Below, piece by piece: positions 1 to 9,880 of a DNA stretch of 64,000 nt (the first letter of the stretch is position 1; each line of letters opens with the position of its first letter). This DNA comes from an uncultured Eggerthella sp. (GTDB lineage Bacteria > Actinomycetota > Coriobacteriia > Coriobacteriales > Eggerthellaceae). Where the stretch lies: the NCBI GenBank assembly GCA_900553605.1, contig USDX01000006.1:33145-97144 (forward strand), given 5' to 3'. The position numbers and the translations under genes were made by a program. The notes beneath the pieces are model-generated. The model saw only the letters and a list, made by a program, of their open reading frames with translations, was not told the DNA's origin and did no database searches.

Positions 1-28
1 AGGGTAATAAGCGTGTTATGCAATTTTG

Positions 29-1732
29 CTAAGCATGAAAGTCGCACAGGTACACTCCATCCAAAGGCGTTGCCTTGATTGTGACCTGTGGATCTATCTT
101 ATAGTGCTCATTTAAAAACAAACCAATCGTATCGCAGACCGATGGGTTTGTCGTGAGAAGGTGGAACGAGTCACTATCCGCTAATGACTTCAGTATGCTG
201 GAGCTTCCCATGATCTCGTTTCTGCTGACGTAGTATGGAGATTCGACGCTCCATCCTCCCAATGTTGCATTATGAGTTAGAAAATCGCTAGAGGGTAGAT
301 TCTTTTCTTTGAACGCCATTTCTACTGATGTGTAAGTTTCGACATCGAAAACAAAAACATCATTCGGATAGTCGGCCTCGTATTCAAGTAGGGCATCTTG
401 TGGACTCAGCGTTGTTTGGGTAAATGAGCTTTTAATTTCATGGATGCTGAAAGCTGGGATTTGCGCAGCAAAAGCAAACAGAAGGCAAAAGCTAGCTGCG
501 CCTTTCCAAAATGCACAGAAACTAGCATCTCTCAAATGGCTTCGAGGTGTAAATTCTATCGTTATGATCGAAAAAGCGTAAACCCAGAGTGGATATTCGA
601 CTCGTTGGGGAAATCTTCCTGTCGCAACGAAATAAATGCATAACGCTAATGCTAGAAGTATTGAAAAAGAGGAGAGGGCTCGCCCGCTCTTGCTCTGTGC
701 GATTAATATGACGTACAAGGCGATGAATCCCAGTAAAAGGCCTTCGTTTGATAGCCTCAGTAAATAGTCGACCGTTGATTGGGGAAGTATCTGAATCTTG
801 CCGGATATGCTTTGCGTTGTGGTAAGTGAAGCTACGTTTTCCAACGTTTCTGTGGTGAAAACCGCGCTATCCGCTGTGATCCAATTGCGAAGCATGAAAT
901 AATCGTTTTCGGATACACCATAGTTAGAAAGCTGTTCTGCTACATCCTCGTACGGAGGCATAGGATAATCTGATATCACTGAGCGAGCATGGTTGTATTG
1001 TTTCCAGTGGCTGAGCTCGGTGTTGCTGTTCCATACGATTTGGTCGTAAGAAAAGAGTGCAATGCAGCAGGCAACAACAGCGACAATCGGGATATATTTG
1101 TAAATAGAAATGCTGTGACTCTTAAAATCAGAAAAAATCGCCCAGATTATTGCAGCGAAAAAAAAGGGCATAAACAAGAGGAAGCTTTCAATTCGAATGG
1201 AAAAGCCAATCACCATCAGGGAGATCCCGATAGCAGTGAGGGGCTTTTTGTAGTTGGCCGAGTATGGGGTTTTTATCCTGATAAGAAGCACTACACCACC
1301 GGCAACGGTCGCAAAGCTTGCAACGTAAGAAAAATTACCTTGATACGTGCAGCCAGCAAGAAGCAGCACGCATGCGCAAGCAGCTAGAACGAGTAGTGCA
1401 GGGTACTCATTATGTTTCTCCAGACCAACAAATAGCAAAGAAGAAAGAGAAGCGAAGGCGACGAAACGCTCGATAAGCCAAAACCAGTTGATGTCCGGGA
1501 TTTCCTGGTTGAGCAAAGCGACAATATTGCAGAATGCTGCATTTACGAATAGGGACATATTGGCTTCGGGGATTCGTCCGCTCAGGGCGATCCCGATAGC
1601 AAAATCGTCATTTGTTCCGTCGCCGCCATATTGCGCACTGAAGCTATAGATGATGATGAAAGCCGATGCGATGATAAGAGAAAGCAAGAAATTATGTTGC
1701 TTTTCCCGCGATGGCTCGTTAAGTTTCTGCAT
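29..1732 (-). CDS. Multi-spanning membrane protein, GT-C-like
   Basis: Predicted 567-residue integral membrane protein with about ten to twelve hydrophobic segments. After the first segment there is an acidic loop (GGDGTNDDF, about residue 37), the place where GT-C glycosyltransferases carry catalytic acids. A soluble stretch of about 100 residues lies in the middle and another of about 130 residues at the C-terminus. The start is placed at ATG 1732 because an AGAGGG ribosome site precedes it; the longer frame would run 16 codons back into the preceding gene. Only 4 bases separate it from the YfhO-like gene, so the two are almost certainly co-transcribed. Role inferred: transfer of a lipid-linked sugar on the outer face of the membrane. 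No specific family is recognised. Confidence 0.6.
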   Translation of the reverse strand: MQKLNEPSREKQHNFLLSLIIASAFIIIYSFSAQYGGDGTNDDFAIGIALSGRIPEANMSLFVNAAFCNIVALLNQEIPDINWFWLIERFVAFASLSSLLFVGLEKHNEYPALLVLAACACVLLLAGCTYQGNFSYVASFATVAGGVVLLIRIKTPYSANYKKPLTAIGISLMVIGFSIRIESFLLFMPFFFAAIIWAIFSDFKSHSISIYKYIPIVAVVACCIALFSYDQIVWNSNTELSHWKQYNHARSVISDYPMPPYEDVAEQLSNYGVSENDYFMLRNWITADSAVFTTETLENVASLTTTQSISGKIQILPQSTVDYLLRLSNEGLLLGFIALYVILIAQSKSGRALSSFSILLALALCIYFVATGRFPQRVEYPLWVYAFSIITIEFTPRSHLRDASFCAFWKGAASFCLLFAFAAQIPAFSIHEIKSSFTQTTLSPQDALLEYEADYPNDVFVFDVETYTSVEMAFKEKNLPSSDFLTHNATLGGWSVESPYYVSRNEIMGSSSILKSLADSDSFHLLTTNPSVCDTIGLFLNEHYKIDPQVTIKATPLDGVYLCDFHA

Positions 1733-1736
1733 AGAT

Positions 1737-4457
1737 TCAGTCCCTCTGACGCTTTTTGGTGTTTTGCAAAGTCGATGCAAGCAGCCTGATTAAGGGGAGG
1801 CTCACCAATACTAGAAGTGTTGAAGCGGACAGCGCAATTCCCGCGTTTAGTGTTGCACTGTCGTAGATCAGTTCTATCGAGTGGCTTCCCTGCGCTATAT
1901 CGCAGCCAACGAAACCGATATTGATAGGAAAGGTTTCAACGGCTTCTCCGTCGATTTTTAAAATCCAGTTTTTGCTCCAAGGAATGGTCGTTGCAAGATA
2001 TCCGTTTTCGGATATCTTGATTGATGCATTAAGGCAACCATCCTTATACGAATGAACAGTGGCGCTCTTGCTCATTCTTTCGTTAACCGCATCATCATAT
2101 ACGGAAAAATAATTACTGCCGCAAGCTGAAAAACGGATGTTTTCGATCTGGGGGTTGGGGCAGGCGTTCGTTGCAACAAATTCAACCGTTGCTCGGCTTA
2201 TGCGCTCATTTTTTACCTGAATGTTTATCTGCTCATTTCCGGCAGCTGTATAGAAGGGGACAACGGCAATAGCATTATTTTCATTGTCAAAAAATGTGAT
2301 ATTAGCTGTTACGCTGCCGCTGACGCTTGCTGCGGCACGAAGATCCATCTTTGCCTCAAGCCATTCACTGTCTGTTTCGGGGATGAAGATGGTTGCAGGG
2401 CTGCCCACTGTGACAATGTCTGCGGATTTTGCAATGGTCTCTACATCATGCTGTTGCTGTATTTGGGGCTCATTGCTTCCATTCGGCAGTACCGCAGAGC
2501 GAAGCATTGCTGTGCTTCTGGAACCCCTATCTAATTGAAGGTAGGAGTCAACGCTGATTGTTTCGTTTTCTCCATAGGCGAACATTAGTGGGAGTGCTTT
2601 GGTGTTTATCAGGACAGTGTATTTATCGTTATTTCCAATTTCCTGATAGCCGTATGGAATGTAATATTGCACATCTGCTTTGGGATAGACGAGGTATTTA
2701 ACGCCCAGGAGAGCGTTGGTTGAGGGGTTAAAGAAGCCGTACGAATAACGAGAGTATCCAAGTTGGTCTATGTAGTCATTGTCTAGTGTTTTCATGAAAT
2801 CAGTCACCGATTGGGTCATTCCCGCTCCCCCGATATAGGCTTGGGTCCCGAGGTATGTTGCCGCCATAGATCTTGTTAGCATCATAGTTTTGTAATCGAT
2901 GCGATAGATGTCCGTGTCGGTTTTGCCAAGGGTGAGAATGCAATCTTCCGGGTTGCTTCCGAGCTGGGCATTGTACTCTTCGTTTGTCAGGTTAGTCGTG
3001 TGTTGGATCGCTCTGTAGTTCTGAACCAAATATTCGACTGGAGCGGTAATTACGATTAGACAAATTGCGACTTTTGCAACAAGGGGCGCTTTTGCTTCTG
3101 AGGTAGTGTAAAAAAACAAGAAATACAGTGCCAAAAGCACGATAGTCACAGCAAAATAAACCCGACTTATTTCTTCCCAGATTGAGAAGGATGCGGCAAG
3201 AAATGCAAAAAGAAGAAAAGCAGACCATAAACATAGATGCTTCTTACTTATATTTCGCCACATATTATCGAGTCCGATTGCTCCGATTAGGGCAATTACC
3301 GCAACAACCCAAAAGCTGGACTGTCTAAAGTCGTCACCAGGGACAGAGAAGCCATTCAAGATATATCGAAAGCCGTCTGAATAACAATAGAAAACACACA
3401 AGAAAAGAATGAGGGCCATTGCGATCTTTTGCTGTTTGTTTTTTTGGTTAAAGGCGAAGCCGATCCCAAAGAGCGGCAATATCCCTGCGTAATAGTATGG
3501 GCTATTCAATATGCAAGTCGAACCCGAAAATGAATCCATATGCCCAAGGATAGCGCTGGAGAAAAACTTAACGATTTCTTCCGAGCAGATGGTCGTGCTT
3601 GTCGGGAGGAGCAAAGAGAGAAGGGCAAATCCAGAGTTGCCGACATCGGAGCTGATGCGTGAACTGGAAGAATACATTTCCACAGAGGGGAGGATAACCG
3701 GAAGAGAGACGAGTACGCCTGCGCACATAAGCACCGCAAATTGTGCGCCAAATCCAGCCAACTCCCGTTTGTTCTTGAAAGCATCGCTAGAGTAGCACGA
3801 TCTAAACAAGGCGTATCCAGCTAAAATGAAGCCGTATAAAACAAGAGCGTAAAACCCTTCGCCCATTCCGATAAGCCCAAAGGCGAGAGGAAGCACAAGA
3901 ACTTTTTTTCTGTTTGCGAAAAAACGCTCGAAGCCCCAAAGCATACATGCAAACAGAGTCACTTCCAGCGTATATGCCGTCCATGGCGCAAGTTCGATCA
4001 TCCTGCCGCAAAACGCAAAACCCAAGCCCGAGACAAATCGGGTTTTGTACTGAAGATGATAGTAGCCGAGGAAAAGATAGAAAAATAAACCAGCCAAGAT
4101 CACTTTTGCTAATTGCGAGACCAGCATCATCGAGGGGACAGCCTCTTCGCCAAAAAGCGCCGGAAAATAGTCAGGATTAAAATGCTGGATAGTTGTTGCC
4201 CCTAGAAACTGGTACTGGTTCCATTGGGAAAAGTCGCCGTTGCTAAGCCTCGACGCTTCGTTAAGCATGAAGGGGATGGTCTGGCCGATGCTGTCAGACC
4301 CCGACCCCGCAAATATAAGTAAATGATCCCCAAAAATGAAGGGGGAATACAGGATGCAGGTGAGTGAGACTAACGTTGCGACGAAAGCAGTTAGGCTTAA
4401 TGCTGCCTGTTTGCCTTTATCGAGGTTTATCCACTTGTTTTGAACGCGATCTATCAT
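1737..4457 (-). CDS. YfhO family membrane glycosyltransferase-like protein
   Basis: A 906-residue membrane protein of the YfhO family (GT-C fold). The N-terminal half has roughly a dozen membrane segments and an acidic first external loop (SGSDSIGQ, about residue 53). A large extracytoplasmic beta-rich C-terminal part follows, closed by one more membrane helix and a basic tail (KKRQRD). In Bacillus, YfhO works with the GT2 enzyme CsbB and a flippase to glycosylate lipoteichoic acid; that is family knowledge. Here it lies divergent from genes for sugar synthesis, a CsbB/ArnC-like GT2 and an SMR-like pair, which supports the same job. An AAAGGA site precedes ATG 4457. Confidence 0.8.
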   Translation of the reverse strand: MIDRVQNKWINLDKGKQAALSLTAFVATLVSLTCILYSPFIFGDHLLIFAGSGSDSIGQTIPFMLNEASRLSNGDFSQWNQYQFLGATTIQHFNPDYFPALFGEEAVPSMMLVSQLAKVILAGLFFYLFLGYYHLQYKTRFVSGLGFAFCGRMIELAPWTAYTLEVTLFACMLWGFERFFANRKKVLVLPLAFGLIGMGEGFYALVLYGFILAGYALFRSCYSSDAFKNKRELAGFGAQFAVLMCAGVLVSLPVILPSVEMYSSSSRISSDVGNSGFALLSLLLPTSTTICSEEIVKFFSSAILGHMDSFSGSTCILNSPYYYAGILPLFGIGFAFNQKNKQQKIAMALILFLCVFYCYSDGFRYILNGFSVPGDDFRQSSFWVVAVIALIGAIGLDNMWRNISKKHLCLWSAFLLFAFLAASFSIWEEISRVYFAVTIVLLALYFLFFYTTSEAKAPLVAKVAICLIVITAPVEYLVQNYRAIQHTTNLTNEEYNAQLGSNPEDCILTLGKTDTDIYRIDYKTMMLTRSMAATYLGTQAYIGGAGMTQSVTDFMKTLDNDYIDQLGYSRYSYGFFNPSTNALLGVKYLVYPKADVQYYIPYGYQEIGNNDKYTVLINTKALPLMFAYGENETISVDSYLQLDRGSRSTAMLRSAVLPNGSNEPQIQQQHDVETIAKSADIVTVGSPATIFIPETDSEWLEAKMDLRAAASVSGSVTANITFFDNENNAIAVVPFYTAAGNEQINIQVKNERISRATVEFVATNACPNPQIENIRFSACGSNYFSVYDDAVNERMSKSATVHSYKDGCLNASIKISENGYLATTIPWSKNWILKIDGEAVETFPINIGFVGCDIAQGSHSIELIYDSATLNAGIALSASTLLVLVSLPLIRLLASTLQNTKKRQRD

Positions 4458-4470
4458 AAAGGCATCCTTT

Positions 4471-4499
4471 GCTTTATTTGGCGCTAACGTTGCTATAAT
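4471..4499 (+). promoter_or_regulatory. Candidate promoter of the rfbB operon
   Basis: The 82-base gap between the divergent YfhO-like gene and rfbB contains a perfect -10 hexamer TATAAT at 4494-4499. A weak -35 (GCTTTA, 4471-4476) sits 17 bases upstream. The rfbB start follows 41 bases later with a GGAAAG ribosome site. Confidence 0.5.
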
Positions 4500-4539
4500 T
4501 AGTAACGCTTATGCATATTTACAGGAAAGAAGAGCGTAT

Positions 4540-5607
4540 ATGAAAAAATATCTAGTAACGGGCGGTGCCGGATTTATTGGTAGTAACTTTGTATTGTATA
4601 TGCTTGATCGCCATGATGATATTCAAATTATTAACGTTGATTCGTTAACCTATGCTGGGAATCTCGAGAATCTCAAGTCGGTCGAGAACGATGGAAGGTA
4701 TCGTTTCGTTCGCGCCGATATTCGCGACTCGGAAAAGATAAGACAAATCGTTGGCGAGTATTCTCCTGACTATGTAATCAACTTTGCAGCGGAATCCCAC
4801 GTAGATAGATCCATACTTGACCCTGGCGCATTCGCCAGCACTAATGTCGTGGGCACGGTTTCTCTTTTGAACGTTGTAAAAGAGGCCTGGGAGCAAGCCG
4901 ATGGCTTTTTTGGCGAACATAAGTACATTCAAGTTTCAACTGATGAGGTTTATGGGTCGCTCTCTCTTGATGACCCGGGGTCCTTCTTTCGTGAGACTAC
5001 GCCGCTGAACCCCCATAGTCCGTACTCTTCCTCAAAGGCTTCGGCCGACTTGTTTGTTAAAGCATATGCGGATACTTACGGACTTCCGGTTAATATAACA
5101 AGATGCTCAAATAATTACGGACCGTATCAATTCCCCGAAAAATTGATACCGCTTATGATCAATAACGCATTGGCTCATAAACCCCTGCCAGTTTATGGCG
5201 ATGGCTTGAACGTACGCGATTGGCTTTATGTCGAGGACCACTGTAAAGCCATTGACCTTGTTGTATCAAATGGAAAAATTGGCGAAATATACAATGTCGG
5301 CGGACACAACGAGCGTCCGAACATTTCTATTGTCAAGAAGATCATCGAAGAAGTGAGCGCTTCGACTGGCGATGAAAAAATCAACGAGATGTTGATATCT
5401 TACGTGGAAGACAGAAAAGGGCACGATCGTCGTTACGGGATTGCTCCCGATAAGATCAAGAAAGATCTTGGCTGGGAGCCTGAAACTTCATTTGAAGTCG
5501 GCATTGTCAAGACGATCCAATGGTACTTGGCTAACCTAGAATGGGTTGAGCATGTTACAAGCGGCGATTATCAGAACTATTATTCGAAAATGTATGACAA
5601 TAAATAG
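4540..5607 (+). CDS. rfbB: dTDP-glucose 4,6-dehydratase
   Basis: Converts dTDP-glucose to dTDP-4-keto-6-deoxyglucose in the cytoplasm, the entry step to deoxysugars. The 355-residue length fits the family. An N-terminal Rossmann motif GGAGFIGSNF, the catalytic STDEVYGSL segment and the YSSSK (YxxxK) motif are all visible, as is the NNYGPYQFPEKLIP substrate loop. First gene of the rightward operon and 17 bases before wecE. No rfbA, rfbC or rfbD is in the window, so the dTDP-glucose supply must be encoded elsewhere and the product is probably not rhamnose but an aminated sugar. Confidence 0.95.
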   Translation: MKKYLVTGGAGFIGSNFVLYMLDRHDDIQIINVDSLTYAGNLENLKSVENDGRYRFVRADIRDSEKIRQIVGEYSPDYVINFAAESHVDRSILDPGAFASTNVVGTVSLLNVVKEAWEQADGFFGEHKYIQVSTDEVYGSLSLDDPGSFFRETTPLNPHSPYSSSKASADLFVKAYADTYGLPVNITRCSNNYGPYQFPEKLIPLMINNALAHKPLPVYGDGLNVRDWLYVEDHCKAIDLVVSNGKIGEIYNVGGHNERPNISIVKKIIEEVSASTGDEKINEMLISYVEDRKGHDRRYGIAPDKIKKDLGWEPETSFEVGIVKTIQWYLANLEWVEHVTSGDYQNYYSKMYDNK

Positions 5608-5624
5608 AAGATTCGAAGGTTGAT

Positions 5625-6755
5625 ATGATTCCTTTTAACATTCCTCCCTATGTAGGGACCGAGCTCGATTACGTCAAGCAGGCTGTTGACAACAAAAAAA
5701 TCTGCGGTGATGGGGCGTTCACGAAAAAATGTCACCAATGGCTTGAAATCGCATTTAAATGTCAGAAAGCGCTCCTTACCACCAGTGGAACAACCGCTCT
5801 GGAGATGGCAGCGATACTCTGTGATCTAAAACCTGGTGACGAGGTGATTCTCCCAAGCTTTACTTTTTCAACTACTGCAACGGCATTTGTGTTGGTTGGG
5901 GCAAAGTTGGTTTTCGTGGATATCCGTCCCGATACGATGAACATTGACGAAACAAAAATTGAAGCAGCCATTACGGACAAGACAAAGGTGATTGTTCCTG
6001 TTCACTATGCTGGCGTAGCTTGCGAGATGGACACAATCATGGAGATCGCTCGTAAGCACAAGCTTCTTGTTGTTGAAGATTCAGCTCAGGGTGTCATGGG
6101 CACTTACAAAGGGCGTGCGCTTGGCACTATAGGAGACATGGGCTGCTATTCTTTCCATGAGACGAAGAATTATTCCATGGGTGAGGGCGGCGCTCTCATG
6201 ATCAATGACCCTAAATACAACGAACGGGCTGAGATTATCCGTGAAAAAGGAACGAACCGTGCTCGCTTCTTCCGTGGTCAAGTTGATAAATATACATGGG
6301 TCGACTATGGAAGCAGCTACTTGCCGAGCGACATGAATGCGGCGTATTTATGGGGCGAGCTCGAAGTGGCTGTTAAAATCAACAACAATCGCTTGTCAAC
6401 CTGGACTGCTTACCATGATGCTTTTTCGGGCCTTGCGTCTGATGGCTTGATTGATTTGCCGACTATCCCTGATGCTTGTAAGCACAATGCTCACATGTTT
6501 TACGTCAAATTAAAAGATCTTAATCAGAGGACTGATTTTATTTCCTTCCTGAGGAGCAAGGGGGTTCAAGCGTCGTTTCATTACGTGCCGCTTCATTCCT
6601 CGCCTGCGGGAGAGCGATTTGGGCGTTTTAGCGGTATAGATGAGTTCACAACCAGAGAAAGCGATCGCTTGGTTCGTCTGCCGATGTATTACGGCATGAG
6701 CAAAGAGGACAGAGAGCGTGTCATCGATGCGGTTCTCGATTATTTTTCTCGCTAG
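5625..6755 (+). CDS. wecE: dTDP-4-amino-4,6-dideoxygalactose transaminase
   Basis: PLP-dependent DegT/DnrJ/EryC1 aminotransferase. The closest recognisable relative is WecE/RffA, which aminates dTDP-4-keto-6-deoxyglucose with glutamate to give dTDP-4-amino-4,6-dideoxygalactose (Fuc4N). The protein has 376 residues, the same length as E. coli WecE. The PLP lysine lies in SFHETKN (K181), with the SGTTALEMAA phosphate loop near residue 54 and VVEDSAQ around residue 150. It directly follows rfbB, whose product is its expected substrate. Exact sugar stereochemistry cannot be read from the sequence. Confidence 0.9.
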   Translation: MIPFNIPPYVGTELDYVKQAVDNKKICGDGAFTKKCHQWLEIAFKCQKALLTTSGTTALEMAAILCDLKPGDEVILPSFTFSTTATAFVLVGAKLVFVDIRPDTMNIDETKIEAAITDKTKVIVPVHYAGVACEMDTIMEIARKHKLLVVEDSAQGVMGTYKGRALGTIGDMGCYSFHETKNYSMGEGGALMINDPKYNERAEIIREKGTNRARFFRGQVDKYTWVDYGSSYLPSDMNAAYLWGELEVAVKINNNRLSTWTAYHDAFSGLASDGLIDLPTIPDACKHNAHMFYVKLKDLNQRTDFISFLRSKGVQASFHYVPLHSSPAGERFGRFSGIDEFTTRESDRLVRLPMYYGMSKEDRERVIDAVLDYFSR

Positions 6756-6773
6756 TTTCAAGGTAAATTGAAG

Positions 6774-7706
6774 ATGGATATTTCAGTTGTAGTCCCTGTT
6801 TATGGATGTCCTGGTGCGCTGCCTGAACTGCACCGTCGCCTTGTTGAAACGCTCGAGGGCATGGGCAAGACATTCGAGATAATTCTGGTTAACGATGGCT
6901 GTCCGCAAAATTCTTGGATGGAGATCGAGCCTATTTGCGCTCAAGACAAGAGAGTCAAGGGTGTTCAGTTGTCTCGAAATTTCGGACAAATTCGAGCTAT
7001 AACAGCTGGTTTAGATATAAGCAAAGGTGATTGGGTCGTGGTCATGGACTGCGATTTGCAAGATAGGCCAGAGTGCATACCGGCACTGTACGAAAAGGCG
7101 CAAGAGGGCTTTGATGTTGTTTTTGCACGGCGGATTGCGAGAAAAGATACTGGCTTAGTTAAGGCTTTATCGAAGACATTCTATAAGGTCTATGATTATT
7201 TTACGGATGGTAACTACGACTCATCCATTTGCAATTTCAGCATTTCGCGTCGCGTCGTAATCGATAACTATTGCAAAATGCGTGAGCATAATCGCGCATA
7301 CACGATGTTCATTAAATGGCTCGGTTTCTCTCAGGCGGCAATCGATCTTGAGGGCGATGAGCGGTTTGAGGGGGATTCTTCATATAGCTTCAAAAAGAAA
7401 ATGAACATGGCGTTTGAGCTCATCACCGCGCAGTCGACGAAACCGCTCAAGTTTGCCGTCCATGCCGGTTTTTTCTTTTCCCTTTTTGCGTTGGTTGTCA
7501 TAGTTGCTTTGATCATTAGATACGTCCTTGACCCAACTGAAGCATTGGTTGGCTGGACGAGCACTATGGCTGCGATTTGTTTCATGGGCGGGTTAAATCT
7601 TGCCGCCGTCGGAGTCGTTGGGCTTTATGTCGGAAATATATTTAATGAAACAAAACATCGCCCCTTATATGTAGTTGCAAAGGTCCTAAACGGAGAGGTT
7701 CAGTAA
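6774..7706 (+). CDS. Polyprenyl-phosphate GT2 glycosyltransferase (ArnC/CsbB-like)
   Basis: A 310-residue family 2 glycosyltransferase of the DPM1/ArnC/GtrB type, expected to move a sugar from its nucleotide form to undecaprenyl phosphate at the inner membrane face. SVVVPVYG near the N-terminus, the DXD-like VVMDCDLQDRPE (about residue 87) and two C-terminal membrane helices (about 225-250 and 260-290) are visible. ATG 6774 is preferred; TTG 6768, two codons upstream, is also possible with the AAGG site. It starts 18 bases after wecE, so the likely donor is the WecE product or its derivative. Confidence 0.85.
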   Translation: MDISVVVPVYGCPGALPELHRRLVETLEGMGKTFEIILVNDGCPQNSWMEIEPICAQDKRVKGVQLSRNFGQIRAITAGLDISKGDWVVVMDCDLQDRPECIPALYEKAQEGFDVVFARRIARKDTGLVKALSKTFYKVYDYFTDGNYDSSICNFSISRRVVIDNYCKMREHNRAYTMFIKWLGFSQAAIDLEGDERFEGDSSYSFKKKMNMAFELITAQSTKPLKFAVHAGFFFSLFALVVIVALIIRYVLDPTEALVGWTSTMAAICFMGGLNLAAVGVVGLYVGNIFNETKHRPLYVVAKVLNGEVQ

Positions 7707-7707
7707 C

Positions 7708-8718
7708 GTGATTTTGGTAATTGGTGCGACTGGCTTTGTAGGCATGTACACGGTTGATAGGCTCCTGTCCGATGGCAAGGAGGTTGTAGCAACCGGAAGA
7801 AACAAGAAACTGGGCGAAAAGCTGAGCAATATGGGAGCATCTTTTATTCCTCTGGATATTACTGATCCAGAGGAGTTCGATGTGCTGCCTGCAGATGGGG
7901 TGGACGGCATCATTTTGCTTGCTGGCTTGCTGCCGGCAAATGCTACTGCCGATCTCGAAACAGAGGATAATGCCGCCGACTATTTCAAAGTAAACGTGGT
8001 CGGACTAATTAACGTTTTGGAATGGGCTCGCAAACATGGAATTAATAAAGTCATCTCAACCTGTAGCTATTCTGATGTGTCTGGAGCATGGGGGAAGGGT
8101 TATCCGATTACCGAGGAAGAACCAAGAGATTTCAAGTTTACGGGCGATCACGCTGTTTACGTGATTAGCAAAAACGCCGCCAACGATGTGATGGAGTACT
8201 ACAATCAGCAGCATGGCATGCAGTGCTCATGCTTTAGGTTCCCTCCAGTTTATGGCGTTGGCCCCCACGGAACTATCATGGTTAACGGGAAGCCCTACAA
8301 GTCGGGTATTCAGACTTTTATTGAAAAAGCTGAAGCTGGGGAAAACATAGAGCTTTGGGGCGATCCTCATATTAGCCGAGACATCATATACGTCAAAGAT
8401 GTCGCAAGGGCGTTTGAGATGGCGCTACAGAGCGATAAGACTTATGGTTTGTATAATATGACGAGCGGAGTTGGTCTCGACTTGGAGGACCAAGCAAAAG
8501 CCGTGATTGACGTCTTTGGCCCGAATAACGGATCGGAAATTGTTTATCGTCCAGATAAGCCCAACAATACTCCCTCATTTTTGTATTCGATGGAAAAAGC
8601 AAAGAAGGATTTTGGATTCGTTCCCGAATACACCGACTATCATGCAATGATGATTGACTATAAAAACGAGCTAGATAGCGGGCGTTGGGACGAGCTCGCT
8701 CATTCAAGAGAAAGGTAG
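7708..8718 (+). CDS. NAD-dependent epimerase/dehydratase
   Basis: A 336-residue extended short-chain dehydrogenase, probably acting on a nucleotide- or lipid-linked sugar. The Rossmann motif GATGFVG is at residues 5-11, and the catalytic YVISK (YxxxK) follows a serine/threonine-rich STCSYSD segment. Starts at GTG 7708, one base after the previous stop, with GGAGAGG overlapping the end of that gene. The substrate is unknown; placement between the GT2 and ATP-grasp genes suggests tailoring (epimerisation, reduction or dehydration) of the same sugar. Confidence 0.85.
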   Translation: MILVIGATGFVGMYTVDRLLSDGKEVVATGRNKKLGEKLSNMGASFIPLDITDPEEFDVLPADGVDGIILLAGLLPANATADLETEDNAADYFKVNVVGLINVLEWARKHGINKVISTCSYSDVSGAWGKGYPITEEEPRDFKFTGDHAVYVISKNAANDVMEYYNQQHGMQCSCFRFPPVYGVGPHGTIMVNGKPYKSGIQTFIEKAEAGENIELWGDPHISRDIIYVKDVARAFEMALQSDKTYGLYNMTSGVGLDLEDQAKAVIDVFGPNNGSEIVYRPDKPNNTPSFLYSMEKAKKDFGFVPEYTDYHAMMIDYKNELDSGRWDELAHSRER

Positions 8719-8725
8719 TCCTTCC

Positions 8726-9880
8726 TTGAAAAAAATAGCCATCATTGGCGCATCATACCTGCAAAATCCGCTGATCCTTAAAGCAAAAGAGCTCGGATTT
8801 GAAACTCATGTTTTTGCTTGGCAGTGCGGGGATGTCGGAGAGAGAACGGCAGATTATTTTTATCCAATAAGCATTGTTGAAAAAGATCTCATTCTTGCTA
8901 AATGCAAGGAGATTGGCATCGATGGGGTTTGCAGCATTGGGTCGGATCTCGCAAATATTGTTGTTAGCTATGTCGCCACTTCGATGGGCTTAGTTTCTAA
9001 TACCATCGAGGCGACTCGTCTTAGCACAGATAAGCATGCAATGCGTGAAGCGTTTGAGCGGAATGGGGACCCGTCGCCGAAGAGCAGAGTTGTAGACAAG
9101 GAATTTACCCTTTCTGATAGCGACTTGAGGTTCCCCATTATTGTTAAACCTGCAGATAGGTCTGGAAGTCGTGGCATCACGAAGCTGGACACTGTTGATG
9201 GTTTTGATGATGCTGTAGATAGAGCTGCAAAAGAGAGCTTTTCTGGAGTTGTTTTGGTTGAGGAGTTTTTTCGGGGGAAAGAATATAGTGTTGAGTATAT
9301 CTCCTGGAAGGGAGAGCATCACTTTTTGTCCATAACGGAGAAATTCACCTCTGGCGCGCCTATGTTTGTTGAAAAGGGTCATCTTGAGCCGGCTCGCGTG
9401 GATAAGGACGTTGAGTCAAGGGTCAAGGGCATCGTCGAGCATGCACTTAACGGCTTGGGCGTTGAATATGGAGCTTCTCATTCGGAGCTTAAGATCAATA
9501 ATGATGGAGAAATTGCAATCATTGAGATAGGGAGCCGAATGGGTGGAGATAGGATTGGCTCTGATTTGGTTTCGCTATCAACAGGATACGACTTTGTCGG
9601 TGCGGTTGTGTCCGTTGCTATGGGCCAAGCCCCCCAAGCCCCTAGGATTCAGAAGCGAAATTACGCTGCAATTAGGTATATATTTGACGAGAGGGATTTA
9701 GCTGCCTTAACTTCCATAAAAAATGGCGCGCCAAATCTTCTTCTTGAAGAAGATGTTTCGAAATTTGGCGAACACGAAATCGTTGATAGCTCTTCCAGGT
9801 TTGGATACTTTATGATGCAGTGTGATTCCCTAGTCGAACTAGACCCCTATTTGCCAGATCATAGCGAAGAGGGACTGTAG
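8726..9880 (+). CDS. ATP-grasp carboxylate-amine ligase
   Basis: A 384-residue ATP-grasp enzyme. The pre-ATP-grasp Rossmann-like region (KKIAIIGASYLQNP) is followed by the nucleotide-binding lysine segment PIIVKPADRSGSRGI (about residue 134), the VLVEEFFRGKEYSVEY segment and the metal-binding EIGSRMGGDRIG loop. Such enzymes join a carboxylate to an amine or thiol. Beside a sugar aminotransferase, a reasonable inference is N-acylation of the 4-amino group with an amino acid or small acid. Starts at TTG 8726 behind AGAAAGG. Its stop overlaps the GTG of the next gene (TAGTG), showing tight translational coupling. Confidence 0.85.
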   Translation: MKKIAIIGASYLQNPLILKAKELGFETHVFAWQCGDVGERTADYFYPISIVEKDLILAKCKEIGIDGVCSIGSDLANIVVSYVATSMGLVSNTIEATRLSTDKHAMREAFERNGDPSPKSRVVDKEFTLSDSDLRFPIIVKPADRSGSRGITKLDTVDGFDDAVDRAAKESFSGVVLVEEFFRGKEYSVEYISWKGEHHFLSITEKFTSGAPMFVEKGHLEPARVDKDVESRVKGIVEHALNGLGVEYGASHSELKINNDGEIAIIEIGSRMGGDRIGSDLVSLSTGYDFVGAVVSVAMGQAPQAPRIQKRNYAAIRYIFDERDLAALTSIKNGAPNLLLEEDVSKFGEHEIVDSSSRFGYFMMQCDSLVELDPYLPDHSEEGL